Of a stretch of 6,442 bases of DNA, positions 1-5,207 are shown in pieces. The stretch is taken from NCBI GenBank assembly GCA_027296925.1, contig JAPUIP010000650.1, positions 1 through 6,442 of the forward strand. The letters run 5' to 3'. The translations under genes were made by a program, and so were the position numbers. This DNA is from Candidatus Poribacteria bacterium (GTDB taxonomy: Bacteria; Poribacteria; WGA-4E; PCPOR2b). Numbering within the stretch: position 1 is the first letter of the stretch; the number at the start of each line of letters is the position of its first letter. The notes under the pieces were generated by a model. It did not search any database. It had not been told where the DNA came from and saw only the letters and a list, made by a program, of their open reading frames with translations.

Positions 1-151
1 AACTTTGAGGGGAGCCCCGAAGGGATAGGGTAAGGGTGCTGACCGCTTCAGGGCTGAAATGCCGTCGGAAAAGTCGCCGGATGTCAGCAGAATTCGATGA
101 AATTACTCGTAGCAATTTTCGTTCCCACACTTAACTCTGAAGAGCCAAATT
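1..151. other. Intergenic left edge, no gene seen
   Basis: All three plus frames hit stops within the first 35 bases, and no minus-strand ORF with a start is visible. A G-rich patch sits at 9-36 (runs at 9-12, 22-24, 28-30 and 34-36). A weak AT-rich inverted repeat (GAAATT at 99-104 against AATTTTC at 114-120) lies downstream of the stop of the minus-strand gene, but no T tract follows it, so I do not call a terminator. Confidence 0.6.
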
Positions 152-1186
152 TCACAGCAGCGGCAGCGCGATGGCCTGACCCATTGCCTTGCTACGGGTA
201 ACGGCTTCGGTAAATTCCATATATTTTACGCCGTCTTCAAAAGAGGTGTGGGTGATAACCTCCTGTCCACGAATCGCGCTGGCAAATTCCTCTTCAACTC
301 GCCATCCGCCTTCTTCTTCAGGGGGAATGTCGATCTCCTTCAGTTCGGTGTCGTCGCGTTGGCCACCGTAGAGTTTGTTGCCCGAAAAGCGCAGTGTGCC
401 GTTGCTGCCGAACAGGAGGCCTTCAGGGCCACCGGTCAAACCAGCAACGCTGGAAATCTGATAGTGCGCCTGTGCGCCACATGCCATGTCGGCGATGATA
501 TCGATGTGCTCTGGAATCCGCACGGCGCGCATGATGCCATCGGCATCCTTTCGCATTCTGACAAAGGTTTTCCCCATTGCCATCACACGGGTCGCCTCGC
601 CAACCCACCGCAGTAGCGCCTCATACCAGATTCCCATAGTCATGATGTTCAAACCACTCAAGTTGAAGTCTTGGCGCCAATGCAAGGGGCCATCGAGGTC
701 GAGGAATTCACCGCCCGCCCGTACTTCAATCGCCAGCACATCACCGAGATAACCGCCGGCGATGAGCCGCTTCACAGTATTGTCTACGCGTAAAGTGAAC
801 GGTGAGGGCACGATCTGCGCGACCAAATGTGATTTTGCCCGAGCGGCGGCTCGCATGGCGTGTGCTTCCTGCGCGTTCATCGCCATTCGCGCCTCACACA
901 TCACATGCTTATTCGCCTCCAAAGCCGCCAGTGTGACACGACAGTGCATATACGGCCACGTCCCGATGACGATGGCATTGGTATCCTCGGCAGCGACTAA
1001 CTCCTGCCAGTTTTCGTAGATTGTGGGAATGCCGAACTGTTGCGCGACCCGTTCGGACGACTCGCGGCTGCGATTGCAGAGGCTGACAACCTCAACGCCC
1101 TCAATGGCTTGCAGCCCTGGAATGTGGCGGGACGTTGTGTTTGCACCCGCTCCAATAACGCCGACCTGAATAGTTTCGTTGCTCAT
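152..1186 (-). CDS. Gfo/Idh/MocA-family oxidoreductase-like protein with altered catalytic motifs
   Basis: This 344-residue protein has the length and layout of the Gfo/Idh/MocA family. The N-terminal Rossmann domain opens with a dinucleotide-binding loop at residues 8-16 (VGVIGAGAN), followed by a beta/alpha fold with E32 and a typical 'IGTWPYMHC' strand at 74-82. The C-terminal alpha/beta domain runs from about 125 to 344. Family knowledge says these proteins use NAD(P) to oxidise or reduce sugars, cyclitols and similar alcohols in the cytoplasm. The usual E-K-P motif is replaced by E98-A99-R100 (CEARMAMN), and the usual D-x-G-x-H segment reads as T-M-G-I-W-Y around 183-188, so both the conserved Lys and His are missing. 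It may bind a cofactor yet use different chemistry, or act as a non-classical member. The start is supported by an AAGGAG Shine-Dalgarno (plus-strand 1194-1199) 7 nt upstream of ATG. It is transcribed divergently from the aminotransferase operon. Family assignment is firm; substrate is unknown. Confidence 0.93.
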   Translation of the reverse strand: MSNETIQVGVIGAGANTTSRHIPGLQAIEGVEVVSLCNRSRESSERVAQQFGIPTIYENWQELVAAEDTNAIVIGTWPYMHCRVTLAALEANKHVMCEARMAMNAQEAHAMRAAARAKSHLVAQIVPSPFTLRVDNTVKRLIAGGYLGDVLAIEVRAGGEFLDLDGPLHWRQDFNLSGLNIMTMGIWYEALLRWVGEATRVMAMGKTFVRMRKDADGIMRAVRIPEHIDIIADMACGAQAHYQISSVAGLTGGPEGLLFGSNGTLRFSGNKLYGGQRDDTELKEIDIPPEEEGGWRVEEEFASAIRGQEVITHTSFEDGVKYMEFTEAVTRSKAMGQAIALPLL

Positions 1187-1193
1187 GCGTACA

Positions 1194-1199
1194 CTCCTT
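1194..1199 (-). promoter_or_regulatory. Shine-Dalgarno site of the minus-strand oxidoreductase gene
   Basis: The minus strand reads AAGGAG here, with 7 nt to the ATG at 1186-1184. It fixes the start codon. Confidence 0.85.
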
Positions 1200-1227
1200 A
1201 CCGGTTGGAAAGTTTATCATTACTTGC

Positions 1228-1256
1228 ATTTTACTCCAGATCGCAGGGGAAGTCAA
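1228..1256 (-). promoter_or_regulatory. Sigma70-type promoter for the minus-strand oxidoreductase gene
   Basis: On the minus strand a TTGACT -35 box (1256-1251) is followed by a 17-nt spacer and a TAAAAT -10 box (1233-1228). Each hexamer matches consensus at five of six positions and the spacing is optimal. Transcription would begin near 1221, giving a leader of about 35 nt that contains the Shine-Dalgarno site. Confidence 0.7.
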
Positions 1257-1271
1257 CGCTTTTTGGTGAAT

Positions 1272-1297
1272 TTGAGAAGATTCTTGACAAATCTCAA
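1272..1297. promoter_or_regulatory. Candidate operator: inverted repeat over the rightward -35 box
   Basis: TTGAGA at 1272-1277 and its exact reverse complement TCTCAA at 1292-1297 are 20 bp apart centre to centre, about two helical turns, and the pair is centred on the start of the TTGACA -35 box. The ATT/AAT bases just inside extend the symmetry imperfectly. A dimeric repressor bound here would block the rightward promoter and could also affect the leftward one, whose -35 begins 16 bp away. No regulator gene is in the window, so the role is inferred from geometry alone. Confidence 0.4.
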
Positions 1298-1313
1298 CAG
1301 AACGTAATAAAAT
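1284..1313 (+). promoter_or_regulatory. Sigma70-type promoter for the aminotransferase operon
   Basis: A perfect TTGACA -35 box (1284-1289) is followed by an 18-nt spacer and TAAAAT (1308-1313), a five-of-six match to the -10 consensus. The start site would fall near 1320, leaving an AT-rich leader of about 55 nt before ATG 1376. It lies back to back with the leftward promoter; the two -35 boxes are 27 bp apart. Confidence 0.72.
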
Positions 1314-1366
1314 GATGGTGTTGGTAAAAAATCGAACGGCTTCACAAAAACACTTCAAATTTGGAC

Positions 1367-1371
1367 AAGGA
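1367..1371 (+). promoter_or_regulatory. Ribosome binding site that decides the aminotransferase start
   Basis: AAGGA lies 4 nt before ATG 1376. An in-frame TTG at 1361 would add five residues, but the sequence before it (cacttcaaat) has no Shine-Dalgarno, and the AAGGA would then fall inside the coding region. ATG 1376 is therefore preferred. Confidence 0.65.
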
Positions 1372-1375
1372 AAAC

Positions 1376-2698
1376 ATGGGCAAAACAAATCATGAAAATT
1401 TACCCGCAGCTTTGGGTGGCGCGCCGGTATTTGTACAAACCGCCGAGTCTCAAGGTAAACTGGATCCGTGGCGACAGATGACGGAAGCAGAGGCACAGAT
1501 TGCTTATGACATGACCTTACGCAATGAGCTTTCGGGTGGAACGCCGGTTGTCCGTGAGTTTGAGCAGATGTGGCGTGAAAAGCACGCTACCCGGTTTGCT
1601 GTCAGCGTGATCAACGGCACCTCCGCAATACACAGCGCAATGTTCGGACTTGGCATCGGCCCGGGCGATGAGGTGATTACTCCGACATACAATTGGATCT
1701 GCTCGATTGCGCCGGCGCCGATGTTAATGGCAAGACCGGTGTTCTGCGACATCCATCCGCAAACGTTGATGATCGATCCGGAGGATGCACGTCGCCGTAT
1801 CACAGAACGGACGCGGGCGATTGTCGCCGTGCACCTGTGGGGTAATGTCTGCGATATGGACGCTCTGATGAAACTAAGCGAAGAAACCGGGGTGGCGATT
1901 ATCGAAGATTGCTCACACGCTCATGGTGCGATGTACAAAGGCCGACCGTGTGGCAGCATTGGTCATGTCGGTGCATGGAGTTTGCAGGGAAGCAAACCGA
2001 CCAGTGCGGGCGAAGGCGGCATGGTTGGGACGAACGATGTGGATATATTTGAACGTGCTTGCCTGATCGGTCAAGTGAATCGGGTCGCTGGACTCGATCT
2101 GGTGACGGATAAATATAAGCATTTGCAGCCGCTCGGATTGGGAGTCAAATTCCGGGCGCATCCGCTCGGTATTGGGATTGCTTCCGTACAGATGAAGAAA
2201 CTCGATGAACTGAACGCCCGTCGCCGTAACCACATCCAGACTGTCGAGGCTGGGCTGGCAGGCATTCGCGGTGTGCAGCCTGTGGCGAAGTATGAAGGCG
2301 CCGAACCCGCCGGCTTTTATGGATTCCCGATTCACCATGACCCCGAAGAGATGGGCGGGTTATCCACGGATCGGTTTATCGATGCCCTGAACAAAGAGGG
2401 GCTTCGTGCTCGTGGCAACGGTTATCCATTGCTGCATACGCTACCGCTCTTTGCGGATGGCTTCGACATTTTTACGCGCGGGCGTGGCCCCCTGTGCACG
2501 CCAGAAATGGGAGGCGATTATCAGGGATACCAACCCGGAGATTTTCCGATTGCTGAAAAGGTCTGCTCGCGGTTAGTGTTCCTACCGGTCTTCAGCGCCC
2601 CGGTTGAAAATGCAGCCGAGCAGGTCATCGCAGCCATCCGCAAAGTCGCCGAACACGCGGAAGAACTCGCTGAACAGGTCGCACAAGCTGCGGACTAA
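1376..2698 (+). CDS. DegT/DnrJ/EryC1/StrS-family PLP-dependent aminotransferase
   Basis: This 440-residue protein (counting from ATG 1376) is a fold-type I PLP aminotransferase of the sugar/cyclitol aminotransferase family. Diagnostic parts are the phosphate-binding N-G-T-S at about 80-83, 'GDEVITPTYNW' at 97-107, the PLP-ring Asp178 in I-E-D-C-S-H-A-H-G-A, and the Schiff-base Lys207 in the segment SLQGSKPTSAGEGG (203-216). The segment GIASVQMKKLDELNARRR near 267-284 matches the family's dimer and substrate region. Family knowledge: such enzymes move an amino group from glutamate or glutamine to a keto-sugar or keto-cyclitol in the cytoplasm. Overall length and the V-H-L-W-G-N motif recall scyllo-inosose aminotransferases, but that comparison is from memory. 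The C-terminal tail (about 420-440) is Ala/Glu-rich and probably helical. It is the first gene of a probable operon, with 27 bp to the next gene. Family is secure; exact substrate is not. Confidence 0.95.
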   Translation: MGKTNHENLPAALGGAPVFVQTAESQGKLDPWRQMTEAEAQIAYDMTLRNELSGGTPVVREFEQMWREKHATRFAVSVINGTSAIHSAMFGLGIGPGDEVITPTYNWICSIAPAPMLMARPVFCDIHPQTLMIDPEDARRRITERTRAIVAVHLWGNVCDMDALMKLSEETGVAIIEDCSHAHGAMYKGRPCGSIGHVGAWSLQGSKPTSAGEGGMVGTNDVDIFERACLIGQVNRVAGLDLVTDKYKHLQPLGLGVKFRAHPLGIGIASVQMKKLDELNARRRNHIQTVEAGLAGIRGVQPVAKYEGAEPAGFYGFPIHHDPEEMGGLSTDRFIDALNKEGLRARGNGYPLLHTLPLFADGFDIFTRGRGPLCTPEMGGDYQGYQPGDFPIAEKVCSRLVFLPVFSAPVENAAEQVIAAIRKVAEHAEELAEQVAQAAD

Positions 2699-2712
2699 AT
2701 AGCGCCAAAAAC

Positions 2713-2718
2713 AGGAGA
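2713..2718 (+). promoter_or_regulatory. Shine-Dalgarno site of the second oxidoreductase gene
   Basis: AGGAGA lies 7 nt before ATG 2726, inside the 27-bp gap after the aminotransferase stop. It supports the start and a shared transcript. Confidence 0.8.
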
Positions 2719-2725
2719 CACCGGC

Positions 2726-3763
2726 ATGTTGCGAATCGCGATCGTTGGCGTCGGTTGGGCGGGAACACGTCATGTCGAAGCCCTCCGTGAACTTGGACGA
2801 AAAATCGCACTGGATTGCATTGTCGATAATGACGCTGACTTCTTGAAGTCACAGGCGGAGGAACTCGGCATCCGCAAAACGTACACGGATTACCACGATG
2901 CGCTTGCCGACCCGGATGTTGACGCTGTGTCGATCTGCTTACCGCACAATCTGCACTGCCCGGTTGCGCTAGCTGCGGCAGCGGCGAAGAAGCACATCCT
3001 CTGCGAGAAGCCAATGGCGCTCACGGTGGAGGAGGCCACGCGCATGATCGACGTCGCGGAATCGAACGGTGTGAAGTTATACGTGGCTGAGAACGTCCCC
3101 TACGCGCCAATGTCCAAATTCCTGCGCGAGATTGTCAGAAGCGGCAGATACATTGGGGAACTCACTTTTGCTCGGATGGTTGCCGGATTTCAGGCGCAGC
3201 AATACGGCTATCCGGGCAGGAGAGCGTGGCTATCTACGCTAGAAATCGGCGGTACGGGTACCTGGATGCTTCACGGTATTCATAGCATGGCTCAACTGCG
3301 GTTTATCTTCGGAGAGGTCGATACCGTCTACATGCAGGAGCATAAAGCCGGTTCGTTCCAAAGAGCTGACCTGGAAGGCACAATGAGTGGGCTGTTTACG
3401 CTGGAGAGCGGCGTCCACGTGTCGGTGGTGCAGACGTGCGAGACGCGCTTGTCTCACAATCTCGGCGGCTACACCATCCACGGCGATCAGGGCAACGTTC
3501 GGGCTTCATGGAATGCGGTCGAGGTGTTCAGCAGCACGCAAGACACCAGGCAGGCACCGGAGCTTCTCAGTTACCCGGAAGACGCGCTTTCCGACTACGC
3601 CCAGGAGATGGAAGCGTTTGCCGACTACGTTGCCGGCGTCTCTGTTGGTCCAACCACTGGGAGAAGTGAACGGCGAAGCCTCGCTATTGTCGAGGCGGGC
3701 TATGAGTCCGCTCAGACGGGCCGGCCGATTCACTTAAAATCCCGGTTTGGAGATTTAGGCTAA
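2726..3763 (+). CDS. Gfo/Idh/MocA-family NAD(P)-dependent oxidoreductase
   Basis: This 345-residue protein is a more canonical family member. The Rossmann start is at 3-12 (RIAIVGVGWA; loop G8-V-G10-W-A-G13), a P-H-N-L-H segment lies at 73-77, and the cofactor/catalytic motif E94-K95-P96 is intact in CEKPMAL. The C-terminal domain has G-G-T-G at 175-178 and H183-G-I-H186, so the usual catalytic His (H186) is kept, while the Asp normally four residues before it is Leu182. Family knowledge: Lys, Asp and His act together in inositol and sugar dehydrogenases, so loss of Asp may change substrate or rate. Placed 27 bp after the aminotransferase, it may supply or reduce the ketone that enzyme uses. 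The lipoprotein gene follows after 29 bp. It resembles the divergent minus-strand paralogue in fold and length but differs in motifs, so they are unlikely to be recent duplicates. Substrate is unknown. Confidence 0.95.
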   Translation: MLRIAIVGVGWAGTRHVEALRELGRKIALDCIVDNDADFLKSQAEELGIRKTYTDYHDALADPDVDAVSICLPHNLHCPVALAAAAAKKHILCEKPMALTVEEATRMIDVAESNGVKLYVAENVPYAPMSKFLREIVRSGRYIGELTFARMVAGFQAQQYGYPGRRAWLSTLEIGGTGTWMLHGIHSMAQLRFIFGEVDTVYMQEHKAGSFQRADLEGTMSGLFTLESGVHVSVVQTCETRLSHNLGGYTIHGDQGNVRASWNAVEVFSSTQDTRQAPELLSYPEDALSDYAQEMEAFADYVAGVSVGPTTGRSERRSLAIVEAGYESAQTGRPIHLKSRFGDLG

Positions 3764-3792
3764 TTCATCACATCTTATCCATTGAGAGAACT

Positions 3793-5031
3793 ATGCACGG
3801 AATATATCTTCTAGTGCAGCGACTCACCTTTTTAGGGATAGCTTGCTACTTACTGGGGACCTGCTATTTACTGGGGTGTGGCGCCGACGACCAGAATAGG
3901 TATCACGTGACGGAACGCTATGACAGTGGCAATCCTAAGATTGGCATCTTGGCGAAGGATTGGACGTTGCCCAATGGGATTTCGCTGAGAGCCGGAAGCA
4001 CAGTTGAATGGCACGAAAGCGGCCCGATCAAAAAATGTACGCCCGCTGAAGATACGCAGTTACCTGATGGAGCGACATTGGAGGGGAGAACTGAGGTCGA
4101 ATTGTTTGAAGACGGCTCCGCAAAAAGGTTTACGCTGGCTCAGGAGTGGCAGCGACCGGATGGGGCGTTTCTCAAAGGCGGAACGGATGTGCAACGGTTT
4201 GAGAACGGGCACTTCAAAAGCGTTACGCTGGCGCGAAACTGGAAACGACCGGATGGGGCGTTGCTGAAAGGCGGGACGGAGGTCAAACAATTTGAGAACG
4301 GTGGTTTCAAGAGGTTCACGTTGGTGCGAAGCTGGCAACAACCAGATGGAATGCGGCTGATCGGCGGAACGGAGGTCGAACAATTTGAGAACGGTGTTCT
4401 CAAGAGATTTACGTTGGCGCGAGATTGGCAGCAGCCGGATGGGGTTTTGCTAAAAGGGGGCACAGAGGTCCAGCGGTTTGAGGATGGTTCTTTCAAGAAT
4501 TTTACGTTGGCTCAAGACTGGCAACGACCGGACGGGGCGTGGCTCAAAGGCGGGACAGAAGTGCAGCGGTTTGAGGGCGGTATACTTAAGAATTTTACGT
4601 TGGCTCAAGACTGGCAGCGACCGGACGGGGCATGGCTCAGAGGAGGAACGGAGGTCCAGCGGTTTGAGGATGGTGGCTTCAAGAGTTTCACTTTAGCCCG
4701 CAACTGGCAGCGACCGAATGGAGTCTGGTTGAAAGGAGGGACAGCGGTTGAACGGCATGAAAAGTGGACCGTGTTCAGTATATTTGTCTTGGCTGAAGAT
4801 TGGAAAGTCGCCGATGGATTTTGGCTCAAGGCAGGGACGGAAGTGCAACGGTTTGGGACCGGTGCGTTTAGACGATTTACTTTAGCGAAAGACTGGGAAG
4901 CCCCCGACGGGACGTTCGTGGAAGCAGGAACGACAGTTGAACTCCGTCAAGACGGTTCATTGAGTAAGAGTGGAGGATTCCAACTTGATCAGCTGAGCGA
5001 TGATGGGTTCATCAACATCCCTGAGCCATAG
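3793..5031 (+). CDS. Exported lipoprotein of eleven tandem 31-residue repeats
   Basis: The 412-residue product begins with a signal peptide: R10, a hydrophobic stretch at about 11-27, and a lipobox L26-L27-G28-C29. It should therefore be lipidated at Cys29 and anchored on a membrane outside the cytoplasm. The +2 residue is Gly, not Asp, which in Gram-negatives would favour the outer membrane. After a half unit at about 40-52, eleven repeats run from 53 to about 392. Each is 31 residues (the ninth has 32), with the pattern L-A-x-x-W-x-x-P-D-G-x-x-L-K-G-G-T-E-V-x-x-F-E-x-G-x-x-K-x-F-T. Regular G-T-x-V and N/D-G turns suggest short beta strands in a solenoid, loosely like MORN or YwqK-type repeats, but I cannot assign a named family. 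The C-terminus (393-412) is unique. The ATG has only a weak GAGAG (3784-3788) before it. It follows the oxidoreductase by 29 bp and probably shares its transcript. Function unknown; a binding or scaffold role is inference. Confidence 0.85.
   Translation: MHGIYLLVQRLTFLGIACYLLGTCYLLGCGADDQNRYHVTERYDSGNPKIGILAKDWTLPNGISLRAGSTVEWHESGPIKKCTPAEDTQLPDGATLEGRTEVELFEDGSAKRFTLAQEWQRPDGAFLKGGTDVQRFENGHFKSVTLARNWKRPDGALLKGGTEVKQFENGGFKRFTLVRSWQQPDGMRLIGGTEVEQFENGVLKRFTLARDWQQPDGVLLKGGTEVQRFEDGSFKNFTLAQDWQRPDGAWLKGGTEVQRFEGGILKNFTLAQDWQRPDGAWLRGGTEVQRFEDGGFKSFTLARNWQRPNGVWLKGGTAVERHEKWTVFSIFVLAEDWKVADGFWLKAGTEVQRFGTGAFRRFTLAKDWEAPDGTFVEAGTTVELRQDGSLSKSGGFQLDQLSDDGFINIPEP
3949..4968 (+). repeat. Coding tandem repeat, 93-bp period, eleven units
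   Basis: Units begin at 3949, 4042, 4135, 4228, 4321, 4414, 4507, 4600, 4693, 4789 (after one 96-bp unit) and 4882. The first two and last three units are the most diverged; units at 4135-4692 are the most alike. The neighbouring units at 4507 and 4600 share runs such as TTGGCTCAAGACTGGCA and are about four-fifths identical by eye, with many differences at third codon positions. This fits expansion by unequal exchange followed by selection on the protein. Confidence 0.9.
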
Positions 5032-5129
5032 GGATGCTTCTTCTGCCGGTACATTTCCACACGGCTGCCCCGCAAAAATCGTGAAGGTGGTCTAGGCGCC
5101 CCCGTCCATTTTGCGTTCTTATCCGCGAA

Positions 5130-5162
5130 TTGACGCGAATCTTCACGAAGAATTCCTGTCAA
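5130..5162 (+). repeat. 33-nt imperfect palindrome / stem-loop
   Basis: Outer arms TTGAC (5130-5134) and GTCAA (5158-5162) pair. Next come a G-T wobble and a C-C mismatch, then GAAT (5137-5140) with ATTC (5152-5155), a bulged A at 5151, and CTT (5141-5143) with AAG (5148-5150) around a CACG loop. No T run follows on either strand, so it is not a standard terminator. It may be a dispersed palindromic element or a regulatory structure in the dioxygenase leader. Confidence 0.6.
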
Positions 5163-5175
5163 CTGGCGTTACTGG

Positions 5176-5198
5176 TTAAGCCCGACGTCTCGGGTTAA
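5176..5198 (+). promoter_or_regulatory. Hairpin abutting the dioxygenase ribosome binding site
   Basis: TTAA (5176-5179) pairs with TTAA (5195-5198) and CCCGA (5181-5185) pairs with TCGGG (5190-5194), with G5180 bulged and a CGTC loop. The nine-pair stem ends inside the AAGGAG Shine-Dalgarno (5197-5202), using its first two A residues. GGTTAAG also occurs as a direct repeat on both sides (5174-5180 and 5193-5199). A role in translation control is inferred. Confidence 0.5.
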
Positions 5199-5202
5199 GG
5201 AG
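5197..5202 (+). promoter_or_regulatory. Shine-Dalgarno site of the dioxygenase gene
   Basis: AAGGAG lies 5 nt before ATG 5208 and selects it over the in-frame ATG at 5217. Its first two bases belong to the hairpin just upstream. Confidence 0.85.
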
Positions 5203-5207
5203 TCATT

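Larger units (their letters stand above)
5032..5207. other. Spacer between lipoprotein and dioxygenase genes, two stem-loops, no gene
   Basis: No plausible small gene is seen. A 7-bp inverted repeat (CGCAAAA 5071-5077, TTTTGCG 5109-5115) spans the GC-rich middle part. The right part holds a 33-nt imperfect palindrome and a hairpin next to the ribosome binding site, both listed separately. I found no convincing -35/-10 pair and no T-tract terminator after the lipoprotein, so it is unclear whether the dioxygenase has its own promoter or is read from upstream. Confidence 0.6.

Noticed and set aside
9..36. G-quadruplex-like cluster of four G runs on the plus strand
   Set aside because: The first loop is nine bases, there is no gene context, and the only nearby transcript runs on the other strand.
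99..120. AT-rich inverted repeat as terminator of the minus-strand oxidoreductase
   Set aside because: The stem is weak with a bulge and a nine-base loop, and no T tract follows on the minus strand.
248..616. Plus-strand 122-codon open frame opposite the minus-strand oxidoreductase
   Set aside because: It lies fully antisense to a well-supported family gene and its translation has no domain character.
1361..1375. TTG start at 1361 for the aminotransferase
   Set aside because: No Shine-Dalgarno precedes it, and the AAGGA at 1367-1371 is well placed for ATG 1376 instead.
1101..1496. Minus-strand 131-codon open frame across the divergent promoter region
   Set aside because: It overlaps the promoters and the starts of both real genes in another frame; its product is low in family character.
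4060..4496. Antisense open frames with repeated residues inside the lipoprotein gene
   Set aside because: The repeats in them simply mirror the 93-bp coding repeat on the plus strand.
5045..5065. GCCG/CGGC inverted repeat as terminator after the lipoprotein
   Set aside because: Only four pairs with a 13-base loop and no T tract; chance is likely.
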